From assembly GCA_016201865.1 (NCBI GenBank), contig JACQCA010000010.1, positions 1 through 64,000 of the forward strand: a stretch of DNA of 64,000 nucleotides, read 5' to 3'. The stretch is from Nitrospirota bacterium. Its GTDB lineage: Bacteria; Nitrospirota; Nitrospiria; JACQBZ01. The position numbers were made by a program, and so were the translations under genes. The notes under the pieces are model-generated. The model ran no database searches, was not told the origin of the DNA, and worked only from the letters and a program-made list of their open reading frames with translations. Of the stretch, positions 1-6,931 are shown piece after piece; position 1 is the stretch's first letter; every line of letters starts with the position of its first letter.

Positions 1-87
1 CAAAGAACAAAGCCGGCACCCGATCACCCCTGGTGCCGTCCCATCAAGCGTTGGAGAGCGCGGACACCACCGGTTCTCGTTTCTTAA
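1..87 (+). CDS. C-terminal fragment of a DDE/rve-type transposase (partial)
   Basis: Frame 1 is open from the window edge to TAA at 85-87 and encodes 28 residues including PAPDHPW, a type of tail I associate with integrase-core transposases of insertion sequences. Only the extreme C-terminus is visible, so no catalytic residue can be seen. The assignment rests on the tail and on the IS-like direct repeats that follow directly. It could also be chance coding in the terminal region of the element. Confidence 0.35.
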   Translation, partial: QRTKPAPDHPWCRPIKRWRARTPPVLVS

Positions 88-141
88 AAACCGGACATTT
101 CTAAATTGGTAGGAACCGGACATTTCTATTTTGGGTTGACA
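1..141 (+). mobile_element. Right end of an insertion sequence (partial)
   Basis: The first 87 bases read as a transposase-like C-terminus, followed by two direct copies of AACCGGACATTTCTA (89-103 and 114-128, 25 bp apart) and a terminal TTGACA at 136-141. Short repeats just after an integrase-type transposase stop codon are typical of an IS right end. From general knowledge of such elements I infer that the element ends near 141. The left end is outside the window, so the family and the target duplication cannot be checked. Confidence 0.5.
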
Positions 142-177
142 TGGCAGAAAAGAGCCGGAACGGCACGAAATCGAGGC

Positions 178-207
178 TTGACTTAGCCTCGAAACGCGGA
201 CTATGAT
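178..207 (+). promoter_or_regulatory. Promoter of the tusA-like/dsrE2 genes
   Basis: TTGACT (178-183), 18-bp spacer, TATGAT (202-207). It predicts a start near 214 and a leader of about 34 bases with AAGGAG before the ATG at 248. Confidence 0.6.
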
Positions 208-247
208 AATTTGCATGATGTCACATTATAAATAAGGAGCAGTTGCG

Positions 248-490
248 ATGGCGGGCACGATGAAAGTGGATCAGACCTTGGATTGCAAGGGGCTTCTCTG
301 CCCTCTTCCGGTGATCCGGACAAAGCAGGCGATTGATAAAATGGCCGTGGGACAGATGTTGGAAATGATCTCGACCGATCCGGGCTCGGTCGCCGACATG
401 GCCGCCTGGTCAAAGCGAACCGGGCATGAGCTTCTGGAACACCGGAAGGAGAACGGCCTGTTCCAGTTTTATATCCGAAAAGCGAAATAA
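248..490 (+). CDS. TusA/SirA-family sulfur carrier protein
   Basis: An 80-residue TusA-family protein. The family carries a persulfide on the Cys of the CPxP motif and hands sulfur to partners in tRNA thiolation, molybdopterin synthesis or dissimilatory sulfur metabolism. Here the motif is CPLP with Cys18, inside LDCKGLLCPLPVI; the length is normal for the family. The ATG at 248 follows AAGGAG and a clear promoter. It is co-directional with a DsrE2-type gene 11 bp downstream, the usual partner of TusA-like carriers in sulfur-transferring gene sets, so a role in sulfur relay rather than only tRNA modification is inferred. The specific acceptor is unknown. Confidence 0.9.
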   Translation: MAGTMKVDQTLDCKGLLCPLPVIRTKQAIDKMAVGQMLEMISTDPGSVADMAAWSKRTGHELLEHRKENGLFQFYIRKAK

Positions 491-501
491 GGAGGCTCGG
501 T

Positions 502-1089
502 ATGACGACAACCCTCGATAAAAGCCTAAACGATCTGATCGAGGCCAAGGTCCGGGAGCTTCTCGATCAGCGTGTCGAAGCTCTGGTAGAAGAAAAATTA
601 AAAAAGGAGAAGAAAAGCCGCCGGAAACGGCTGGCGATCGCGGTCGTTTCCAAGGGGACGATCGAGACGGCCTACGCCGCCTTGATTCTTGCGACGACCG
701 CAGCCGCGATGGACATGGAGGCCGGCATCTATTTTTCGTTCTTCGGTCTGAACATTCTCAAAAAAGGAAACCTGGACTCGCTGAAGGTCGTACCGCTGGG
801 AAACCCGGCGATGCCGGTTTCGATGCCCAACATCGTGAGCGTCCTTCCGGGAATAACGGCCCTGGCCACCCTGATGATGAAACGCGAGATCAAGAAGAAA
901 AAGATCGCGACGGTTCCGGAACTGATGCAGATCGCGATCGAGAGCGGCGTGAAACTGTGGCCCTGCCAGATGGCGATGGACATGTTCAATCTGAAGAAAG
1001 AGGACCTGATCGACGGTCTTCCGGATCCGGTCGGCGCCGCGACTTTTTTGGAATACTCGGCCGAGGCCGACATCACGCTGTTTATTTAA
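502..1089 (+). CDS. DsrE2-type (DsrE/DsrF/DrsH-like) sulfurtransferase
   Basis: A 195-residue protein with a charged, probably helical N-terminus (residues 10-45, Glu/Lys-rich), then a DsrE-like fold beginning RLAIAVVSKGTIE and a single conserved Cys155 in WPCQMAMDMF. The long form with a hydrophobic middle stretch (about 105-127) matches the DsrE2 group, which is often encoded next to TusA and may be membrane associated. The Cys is the likely persulfide site. It starts 11 bp after the tusA-like gene, with GGAGG before the ATG, so both are probably one transcript. Exact donor and acceptor cannot be told from sequence. Confidence 0.85.
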   Translation: MTTTLDKSLNDLIEAKVRELLDQRVEALVEEKLKKEKKSRRKRLAIAVVSKGTIETAYAALILATTAAAMDMEAGIYFSFFGLNILKKGNLDSLKVVPLGNPAMPVSMPNIVSVLPGITALATLMMKREIKKKKIATVPELMQIAIESGVKLWPCQMAMDMFNLKKEDLIDGLPDPVGAATFLEYSAEADITLFI

Positions 1090-1123
1090 AATTTCCATGC
1101 CGATTCCGCGCACCCGCGGCGGA

Positions 1124-1153
1124 TTGACACCCCCGTGGGTGTTTTGTTATCCT
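1124..1153 (+). promoter_or_regulatory. Promoter of the second DsrE-family gene
   Basis: TTGACA (1124-1129), 18-bp spacer, TATCCT (1148-1153). The -10 ends only 7 bases before the ATG at 1161, so a leaderless mRNA is predicted. An ACACCC/GGGTGT inverted repeat lies between the boxes and could also serve as a weak end for the upstream gene. Confidence 0.5.
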
Positions 1154-1160
1154 GCCGGGT

Positions 1161-1583
1161 ATGAAAAAAACAAAAGGGAAATTTGTCATCTTCGCCCATA
1201 GCGGCACCTACGATAAACTCCACCAGACCGCCACGATCGCTCTCACGGCGGCGGCGATGGGGAGCGAGGTCTATATCGTTCTCTTTTTCTGGGCCTTGAA
1301 GAAGTTCTATTCGGGCCAGTTGGACAAGTCCGATTTTCCGGTCGAGTACCAGTCCTGGAGTCATAAGATCAGCCTTCTCATGAAGGAGAAGAAAGTTCCG
1401 CCCATCAGCGAGATGCTGAAGGAGGCCCGCGGGATGGGGGCCAAGATCATCGTCTGTTCCGCAGGGTTGGAATATATGGATATGGATGACAAGACGCCGA
1501 AGGACGATCTGATCGACGACGTCTGGGGCCTGCCCCAAGTCCTGACGATGGTGGAGGGCGCCGATACGGTGCTCTATATATGA
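1161..1583 (+). CDS. DsrE-family protein
   Basis: A 140-residue DsrE-like protein. It begins with the beta-strand GKFVIFAHSGTYDK and ends ADTVLYI, parallel to the ITLFI end of the preceding DsrE2 gene. Cys99 in IIVCSAGLEYM occupies the usual persulfide position. It has its own promoter, and no Shine-Dalgarno sequence is visible before the ATG, consistent with leaderless translation. The stop TGA overlaps the ATG of a small zinc-binding protein at 1580 (ATGA), so the two are translationally coupled. A role in sulfur transfer is inferred from family and neighbours; the acceptor is not known. Confidence 0.85.
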   Translation: MKKTKGKFVIFAHSGTYDKLHQTATIALTAAAMGSEVYIVLFFWALKKFYSGQLDKSDFPVEYQSWSHKISLLMKEKKVPPISEMLKEARGMGAKIIVCSAGLEYMDMDDKTPKDDLIDDVWGLPQVLTMVEGADTVLYI

Positions 1584-1735
1584 ATCCCTCCCAGCCGTAC
1601 AGCCCCTCCGTGCTCCCGCCGCGAACCTGCGACATCTGCGGGCTTGAAGCCGAAAAATTCTATCCGGTCTACGCCGGGACGGACATCATGACGATCTGCG
1701 CCGACTGCAAGACGGATGTGGCCGGCGGGGAATAG
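1580..1735 (+). CDS. Small CxxC/CxxC zinc-ribbon-like protein (51 aa)
   Basis: ATG at 1580 overlaps the stop of the DsrE-family gene by ATGA, and the frame stays open to TAG at 1733-1735, giving 51 residues. Two pairs of cysteines, CDIC at about 17-20 and CADC at about 40-43, make a probable four-Cys zinc site. Residues between them (EKFYPVYAGTDIMTIC) resemble small zinc-finger proteins. There is no signal peptide. The coupling suggests that it works with the DsrE protein, perhaps as a partner or thiol acceptor; that is inference. It is easily missed because it is so short. Confidence 0.7.
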   Translation: MNPSQPYSPSVLPPRTCDICGLEAEKFYPVYAGTDIMTICADCKTDVAGGE

Positions 1736-2097
1736 AAAGTACTTGCTAATTCCATTCCGTTCATGTTATAGTCGCTTCAGTTTTGACGAACCACGAGGCG
1801 GTATCCGCTATATCCGATCCCTCCTCAGAAGCGGGTCCATCAATCCCCACCGATAGACCATCACTCTTCTAAAACGGTTCTTCAAGAAGGCGAATGACCG
1901 GCAAAGCCGGGCATGTTCTCGTATGCGCGAAGAACTGTCTATAAATTGCCGGCTACAATAATATCGCGCTCCTCCGTCTTGTGCCGCGCGTTGGAATTTA
2001 CCAGCGAGCGAAGCGAGCGAGAGGGGGAGGCTCCATCCGGCTTGGCCGGTGGAGGGGGCGACGCGAGCCCCTACAAACAGAATAGGAGTAACAAGAA
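1736..2097. other. Intergenic leader before the DEAD-box helicase
   Basis: 362 bases without a convincing gene. It holds a promoter at 1743-1771, then a leader of about 320 bases with a hairpin around 2029-2053 (CTCCATCCGG pairing with CCGGTGGAG) and a GCGAGCGAAGCGAGCGAG stretch near 2003-2020. An open frame at 1913-2101 has no family resemblance or ribosome site. Long structured leaders are common on cold-shock RNA helicase genes, which may explain the length. Confidence 0.5.
1743..1771 (+). promoter_or_regulatory. Promoter upstream of the helicase leader
   Basis: TTGCTA (1743-1748), 17-bp spacer, TTATAG (1766-1771). It would give an mRNA leader of about 320 bases. Confidence 0.4.
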
Positions 2098-3318
2098 ATG
2101 ACGTTTGAAGAGATGGGGCTTGCCCCGGAAATTCTACGCGCCGTGAAGGCGAAAAACTATGAAACCCCGACCCCGATCCAAGAACAGGCCATCCCGGCCG
2201 TTCTGGAGGGGAAGGACGTGATCGGCTGCGCGCAGACCGGAACCGGAAAGACGGCCGGCTTCACGCTGCCGATCCTTCACAAACTGCGCGAGGGCCGTTC
2301 GCCGTCGCTTCGCGTGCTGGTGCTGGTGCCCACGCGAGAGCTGGCGGCGCAGGTGCACGAGAGCATCCGGACCTACGGCCGTTACATGCGGCTGAAAACC
2401 GGCGTCGTCTTCGGCGGCGTGAATATCGAGCGGCAGACGATGACGCTCCGTCACGGCGTTGATATCCTCGTGGCGACCCCCGGCCGGTTGCTGGACCATA
2501 TGCGGCAGGGGAATGTGAGTTATAAAAACCTCGAAGTGCTGGTGATCGACGAGGCCGATCGGATGCTCGATATGGGATTCATCCCGGACGTACGGATGAT
2601 CATCAAGCATCTTCCGGTTCAGCGTCAGACCCTTTTCTTCTCGGCCACCATGGCGCCGGAAATCCAGAAGCTCGCCCATGAAATCCTGAAGCAGCCAGTC
2701 GTGATCCAGATCGCGCGGCAGGGGTCGACCGCCAGCGGCGTCCGGCAGGTGGTTTACCCGGTGGATGCTTCCCGCAAGCGGGATCTTCTGCTCCATCTGA
2801 TCGAAAAGGAAAAGATGGACCATGTGCTGGTCTTTACGCGCACGAAGCACCGCGCGGATCATCTTGCGCGTCAGCTTGAAGGAAAAGGGAAACGGGTGGC
2901 GGCGCTTCACAGCAACAAGAGTCAGGGGGCGCGGACCCGTACTCTGGAGGAGTTCCGCAGAGGATCGATCCAGGTGCTGGTGGCGACGAATATCGCCGCG
3001 CGCGGACTGGACGTCAAGGGGATTTCCCATGTCGTGAACTACGAATTTCCGGACTCGCCGGAGGATTATGTCCACCGGATCGGGCGGACGGCACGGGCCG
3101 AGGCGACCGGCGACGCGATCTCGTTGATGTCCCCGAATGAACGGGGGAACCTCCGGGATATCGAGCGGCTGATCGGATCGAAGATCCCTCAGGTGACGAT
3201 CACGGAATTTAAGAGCCATGGTCATGTTCAGGAAGAATCGCCGAGGCGGGAGTTCCGTCCCCGACATCAAAACGGGGGCGGTCCAAGTAAATGGCGGCGA
3301 CCGGTGTTTGAGCGATAA
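2098..3318 (+). CDS. DEAD-box ATP-dependent RNA helicase (RhlE-like)
   Basis: A 406-residue DEAD-box helicase that unwinds RNA in ribosome assembly or mRNA decay. Motifs in order: Q motif region TPTPIQEQ (23-30), Walker A AQTGTGKT (45-52), PTRELA (78-83), TPGRLLDH, DEAD (151-154), SAT (182-184), ARGLDVKG and HRIGRTARA. The core is followed by a short basic Arg/Gly-containing tail (RREFRPRHQNGGG), as in the RhlE group. Start ATG 2098 follows AGGAG. The gene has a long leader and is closed by a strong terminator, so it is monocistronic. DeaD or SrmB type is possible, but the short tail favours RhlE. Confidence 0.92.
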   Translation: MTFEEMGLAPEILRAVKAKNYETPTPIQEQAIPAVLEGKDVIGCAQTGTGKTAGFTLPILHKLREGRSPSLRVLVLVPTRELAAQVHESIRTYGRYMRLKTGVVFGGVNIERQTMTLRHGVDILVATPGRLLDHMRQGNVSYKNLEVLVIDEADRMLDMGFIPDVRMIIKHLPVQRQTLFFSATMAPEIQKLAHEILKQPVVIQIARQGSTASGVRQVVYPVDASRKRDLLLHLIEKEKMDHVLVFTRTKHRADHLARQLEGKGKRVAALHSNKSQGARTRTLEEFRRGSIQVLVATNIAARGLDVKGISHVVNYEFPDSPEDYVHRIGRTARAEATGDAISLMSPNERGNLRDIERLIGSKIPQVTITEFKSHGHVQEESPRREFRPRHQNGGGPSKWRRPVFER

Positions 3319-3353
3319 GCCGGATGACCAAGCGGTAACCGTATCGCAAATTA

Positions 3354-3390
3354 AAGGCCGGGTCTGCTATTCAGACCCGGCCTTCTTTTT
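3354..3390 (+). terminator. Rho-independent terminator of the helicase gene
   Basis: A perfect 13-bp stem AAGGCCGGGTCTG (3354-3366) / CAGACCCGGCCTT (3372-3384), 5-base loop, then CTTTTT. Confidence 0.92.
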
Positions 3391-3414
3391 GCAACCAACG
3401 GTCCGTTTCGCCTC

Positions 3415-3443
3415 TTGACTCGTTCTTCCCAATCCGTTACCTT
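3415..3443 (+). promoter_or_regulatory. Promoter of the PurM/HypE-like gene
   Basis: TTGACT (3415-3420), 17-bp spacer, TACCTT (3438-3443). The -10 ends 7 bases before ATG 3451. The TTG of the -35 box is therefore not a start codon. Confidence 0.5.
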
Positions 3444-3450
3444 GCTTCCG

Positions 3451-4485
3451 ATGAAACCTCAAGGAAGAAACCGGATCCTGCCCATTGGGAAACTCCCGAA
3501 TGATCTCCTGGCCCGGCTGCTTCGCCGGTATATCCGTCTGGATCGTCGTGTTGTAGTGGGACCCGCTGTCGGGGAGGATGCCGCCGCCATCCGATTCGGC
3601 GACCGGTATCTGATCGCCAAGACCGATCCCATCACTTTCGTCAGCGACAAAATCGGCTTCTACGCGCTCCATATCAATGCGAATGATCTGGCGACGATGG
3701 GCGCCGTGCCTCGTTGGTTTCTCGTGACCCTTCTTCTTCCGGAAGGGAAGACCACGCCGGCCCTGGTCGAGAAAATCTTCCGACAGTTATCCAAGGCCTG
3801 CAAGACCCTTGGAGTATCCCTCTGCGGTGGCCATACCGAGATCACCCATGGGATCGATCGGCCCATCGTCATCGGACAGATGCTGGGGGAGGCGGACCGG
3901 GGCAGACTGATCCGGACCTCGGATGCAAAAATCGGCGATGATCTGCTGCTGACGAAGGGGATCGCGATTGAAGGAACCTCGATCATCGCTCGACGATTTT
4001 ACGACAAGGTGACGGATCGTTTCGGCCAAAAGTTCGCCCAACGCTGCAAGGGTTTCCTTTTCGATCCCGGCGTCAGCGTTCTACGGGATGCGCGGGTTGC
4101 CCTCCGCGCCGGCCGGGTTCATGCGATGCATGACCCTACGGAGGGAGGGCTTTCAACCGGTCTGTATGAATTAGCCGAGGCGGCCCGTGTCGGTCTTTGG
4201 GTGGAGGAGGACCGCATCCCGGTGCGCCGGGAAACGCGGAAGGTCTGTAATGCCTTTGATCTTAACCCGCTGGGGCTTATCGCCTCGGGATCCCTGCTTC
4301 TCTCGGTTCATCCCGAAGATACGCCGTCCATCTTGAAGGCGCTCCATCGAGACGGCATCGAGGCTGCTTGGATCGGTCATGTGGTATCGAAGAAAAAAGG
4401 GGTTCTCATCCGCAGGCATGGGCGATGGGCGCCGCTTCCGCGGTTTAAGCGGGATGAGATCGCACGGCTGTTTGAACACAAATAG
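3451..4485 (+). CDS. AIR-synthase-related (PurM/HypE/ThiL-like) ATP-binding protein
   Basis: A 344-residue PurM-superfamily protein. This fold holds ATP-using enzymes such as HypE, ThiL, SelD and PurM. Visible signatures are the metal/ATP motif VVGPAVGEDAAAI near the N-terminus, KTDPITFVSDKIGFYALHINANDLATMGA, the CGGHTEIT loop and MHDPTEGGLSTGLYEL, the last closely resembling HypE. No other hydrogenase maturation gene is nearby, and it lacks the C-terminal Cys of true HypE, so the substrate is unknown. Start ATG 3451 is chosen because an upstream TTG lies in the -35 box; no ribosome site precedes it. Flanked by a terminator, it stands alone. Confidence 0.8.
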   Translation: MKPQGRNRILPIGKLPNDLLARLLRRYIRLDRRVVVGPAVGEDAAAIRFGDRYLIAKTDPITFVSDKIGFYALHINANDLATMGAVPRWFLVTLLLPEGKTTPALVEKIFRQLSKACKTLGVSLCGGHTEITHGIDRPIVIGQMLGEADRGRLIRTSDAKIGDDLLLTKGIAIEGTSIIARRFYDKVTDRFGQKFAQRCKGFLFDPGVSVLRDARVALRAGRVHAMHDPTEGGLSTGLYELAEAARVGLWVEEDRIPVRRETRKVCNAFDLNPLGLIASGSLLLSVHPEDTPSILKALHRDGIEAAWIGHVVSKKKGVLIRRHGRWAPLPRFKRDEIARLFEHK

Positions 4486-4546
4486 CGTGTCGCAACGCGT
4501 CGGACGCCCAGGCCGGAGACCGCCTGCGTGACGAATCGCAACGGGA

Positions 4547-4575
4547 TTGAAATTCAATCGGTAAACCGGTAGAGT
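4547..4575 (+). promoter_or_regulatory. Promoter of the rhomboid gene
   Basis: TTGAAA (4547-4552), 17-bp spacer, TAGAGT (4570-4575), ending 7 bases before ATG 4583 with no ribosome site between: another leaderless candidate. Confidence 0.45.
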
Positions 4576-4582
4576 AGATTCT

Positions 4583-5299
4583 ATGATCCCGCTTCGCGAT
4601 GATAACCCGACAGAAACGATGCCCCTGGTGACGGTCGGTATCATTCTGGCCGCCACCTTGGTTTTTTTCTACCAGCTTTCGCTGGGCCCGGAGGTCGGGC
4701 AGCGTTTCGTCTACCAGTTCGGCGCGATTCCGGCCGTCCTTTTCGGACAAGAGTCGCTGCCGCGCGGGACCGTCGCCATCCCGGCCGCCTTCAGCCTGAT
4801 CACCAGCATGTTCCTCCACGGGGGGTTCATGCACCTGATCGGAAACATGCTCTACCTCTGGATCTTCGGAAACAATATCGAGGATGCGATGGGTCATGTC
4901 CGGTTCATCGGGTTTTATCTGCTCTGCGGAGTGATCGCCGCGATGAGCCATGCGCTCGTTGATCCCGGCTCGGTGGCGCCGATGATCGGCGCGAGCGGCG
5001 CGATCTCGGGCGTGCTCGGGGCCTACCTGCTGCTCTACCCGCGCGCCCATGTCCTTGTGCTGATCCCTTTGGGATTCTTTTTCTGGCGGACGTATGTCCC
5101 GGCTTTTTTTGTGCTGGGTTTCTGGTTCTTGCTTCAGCTCATCAGCGGCACGGCCTCCGTCGGCCGTGGGGGCGGAGGTGTCGCCTGGTTCGCCCATATC
5201 GGGGGATTCATCGCCGGGATGATGTTGATCGGTTTCTTTAAACGCCGCTCGGTCCGGTTCTTCAATCCCCCGCCTCGCCGATCCCTGCGGTCCTTTTAG
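4583..5299 (+). CDS. Rhomboid-family intramembrane serine protease
   Basis: A 238-residue inner-membrane protein of about six to seven hydrophobic segments. Rhomboids cleave transmembrane substrates with a Ser-His dyad: here Ser138 in GASGAISG and His205 in AHIGGFIAG. The conserved loop HGGFMHLIGNMLYLWIFG (79-96) with its HxxxN-type signature is also present. Substrates are unknown. A C-terminal Arg/Pro-rich tail (RRSVRFF...PPPRRSLRSF) is cytoplasmic by the positive-inside rule. It follows its own promoter, and the next gene has a separate strong promoter, so it is probably transcribed alone. Confidence 0.93.
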   Translation: MIPLRDDNPTETMPLVTVGIILAATLVFFYQLSLGPEVGQRFVYQFGAIPAVLFGQESLPRGTVAIPAAFSLITSMFLHGGFMHLIGNMLYLWIFGNNIEDAMGHVRFIGFYLLCGVIAAMSHALVDPGSVAPMIGASGAISGVLGAYLLLYPRAHVLVLIPLGFFFWRTYVPAFFVLGFWFLLQLISGTASVGRGGGGVAWFAHIGGFIAGMMLIGFFKRRSVRFFNPPPRRSLRSF

Positions 5300-5312
5300 G
5301 ACTGGTAGGTGA

Positions 5313-5341
5313 TTGCATTACAATTTCGGTCCGTTTATAAT
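5313..5341 (+). promoter_or_regulatory. Strong promoter of the M24 peptidase-archease-rtcB genes
   Basis: TTGCAT (5313-5318), 17-bp spacer, consensus TATAAT (5336-5341). Its position fixes the first gene start downstream, at 5363. Confidence 0.7.
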
Positions 5342-5362
5342 ACGTCCGGAAGGAATGGTACC

Positions 5363-6490
5363 ATGTCCAATGATCAAGCGATCCTGATGATCGCGAACAG
5401 CGAGACGGACTCGAACCTTTACTACGCCACAAAATTTCTCGCCCCCGATCCCTTCATTTTTATCCAGACCCACGGACACAAAACGATCGTGATGAGCGAT
5501 CTGGAGCTGGACCGGGCGAAAGCCCAGGCGCGCGTGAACGAGGTCTTGTCCTATTCGAAGATCGAGCAACCCTTGAAAGAAAAGGGATTGGCCGATCCCA
5601 AGACGATCGATGTGGTGGATGCCTGCTTAAAAGAACGCGGCGTGAAGCGGCTTCTCGTTCCGGGAGAGTTCGGTTTCCGTCATGCCGAAGCGCTTCGCGC
5701 AAAAGGCTATTTTCTCACGACGAAACCGGACCCCTTCTTCGAAGAGCGCGTGCTGAAATCATCCGAAGAGATCGAGGCGATCACCGAGACACAGCGCGCG
5801 ACCGAGGCCGCGACTGAGGCCGCGATCGAGGTGATCCGGGAGTCCAAGATCAAAAAAGACGAACTCCACTGGAGCGGCGGCGTACTGACGGCCGAGGCGA
5901 TCAAGAAGATCATCAACGTCAAGCTGATGGAGATGGACTGCATCGCACAGCATACGATCGTGGCCTGCGGGATTCAGGGCTGCGATCCGCATGACGAAGG
6001 CTCCGGTCCACTGCGGCCGAATCAATCGATCGTGATGGACGTTTTCCCCCGGTCCGGCCGGACCCGGTATTACGCCGATATGACGCGCACGGTGGTCAAA
6101 GGACGGGCTTCGGACGCGCTCCGAAAATTGTACGACACCGTCCGCCGCGCGCAGGAAGAGGGAATCGAGAGGGTCCGGGACGGCGTGGAAGGACAGACGA
6201 TCCATCAGAAGATCATGACGACCTTCGAGCAGTCGGGTTATGAAACCGGCCCGAAGAACGGCCGGATGCAGGGCTTTTTCCACGGCACCGGTCACGGCGT
6301 GGGCCTCGACATCCACGAGCCGCCCCGGATCAGCAAGGCGAAATGGACCTTGAAGGCGGGCGAGGTCGTGACGGTCGAGCCGGGGCTGTACTATCCCGAG
6401 ATCGGCGCGGTCCGTATCGAGGATCTGGTCGTCGTGACGAAAACCGGCTGCACGAACCTCACGCGATCTCCGAAAGTGTTGGAGTTGTGA
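5363..6490 (+). CDS. M24 family Xaa-Pro aminopeptidase-like protein
   Basis: A 375-residue pita-bread-fold metallopeptidase, probably cytosolic. The C-terminal catalytic half shows the five metal ligands: Asp in MDVFPRSG, Asp in YYADMTRTV, His in HGTGHGVGLDIHEPP, Glu in TVEPGLYYP and Glu in VRIEDLVVV. The N-terminal half is a creatinase-like substrate domain. Start ATG 5363 follows GGAAGGA; a farther upstream frame extension is excluded because the promoter at 5313-5341 lies within it. The stop overlaps the GTG start of the archease gene, so expression is tied to RNA-ligase genes. Proline-peptide hydrolysis is the family activity; the true substrate is not known. Confidence 0.88.
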   Translation: MSNDQAILMIANSETDSNLYYATKFLAPDPFIFIQTHGHKTIVMSDLELDRAKAQARVNEVLSYSKIEQPLKEKGLADPKTIDVVDACLKERGVKRLLVPGEFGFRHAEALRAKGYFLTTKPDPFFEERVLKSSEEIEAITETQRATEAATEAAIEVIRESKIKKDELHWSGGVLTAEAIKKIINVKLMEMDCIAQHTIVACGIQGCDPHDEGSGPLRPNQSIVMDVFPRSGRTRYYADMTRTVVKGRASDALRKLYDTVRRAQEEGIERVRDGVEGQTIHQKIMTTFEQSGYETGPKNGRMQGFFHGTGHGVGLDIHEPPRISKAKWTLKAGEVVTVEPGLYYPEIGAVRIEDLVVVTKTGCTNLTRSPKVLEL

Positions 6491-6921
6491 CACAAGGCTA
6501 TACATTCCTCGAAGATCGGGTCATCTCCGATCTGGCCTTCGAGGCGACGGGCGATACGCCGGCCGAGCTGTTTCAGGCGGCGGGCCTTGCGCTTTTTGAA
6601 GGAATGGCCGACACAGGACGGCTTCAACCGAGGGTTCGCAAAGAAATCCGTCTGCGGCATGCGCAGATCGACCAGCTACTGCACGACTGGCTGTCGGAGC
6701 TGATCTATTTGAAGGATGCGGCGGGGCTTCTGTTCGGAGAGTTCTCGGTTCAACTAAACCAAAACACCGAATGGAACCTGGTCGCGACCGTCAAAGGAGA
6801 GCCGATCGATCCGAAGCGGCATGCCCTCCGTGCCGATGCCAAGGGCGTGACCTACCATCAGTTTGAAGTGGTCCAGACCGAGACGGGCGGCTGGAAAGCC
6901 CGTGTGGTGGTTGATATTTAG
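6487..6921 (+). CDS. Archease, RtcB cofactor
   Basis: A 144-residue archease. Archease promotes guanylation and multiple turnover of the RNA ligase RtcB. It opens TQGYTFLEDRVISDLAFEA, with the acidic metal-binding residues expected in this fold (Asp/Glu near the start and the final VVDI), and includes ATVKGEPIDPKRHALRADAKGVTYH, a strongly conserved archease block. Start GTG 6487 overlaps the previous stop by GTGA and no better start is available. The rtcB gene follows 10 bp later, the usual pairing. A longer upstream reading in the same frame overlaps the M24 gene and is rejected. Confidence 0.9.
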   Translation: MTQGYTFLEDRVISDLAFEATGDTPAELFQAAGLALFEGMADTGRLQPRVRKEIRLRHAQIDQLLHDWLSELIYLKDAAGLLFGEFSVQLNQNTEWNLVATVKGEPIDPKRHALRADAKGVTYHQFEVVQTETGGWKARVVVDI

Positions 6922-6931
6922 GGGTTAATCC

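Noticed and set aside
1913-2101. 62-codon frame in the helicase leader
   Set aside because: Translates a repeat (SERSERE) and overlaps the helicase start; no ribosome site.
2134-3270. 378-codon minus-strand frame opposite the DEAD-box helicase
   Set aside because: Antisense shadow of an intact helicase with all motifs.
3415-3450. N-terminal extension of the PurM/HypE-like gene to TTG 3415
   Set aside because: That TTG is the -35 box of the promoter at 3415-3443.
5309-5362. Upstream start of the M24 peptidase gene
   Set aside because: The extension contains the consensus promoter 5313-5341; ATG 5363 has a ribosome site.
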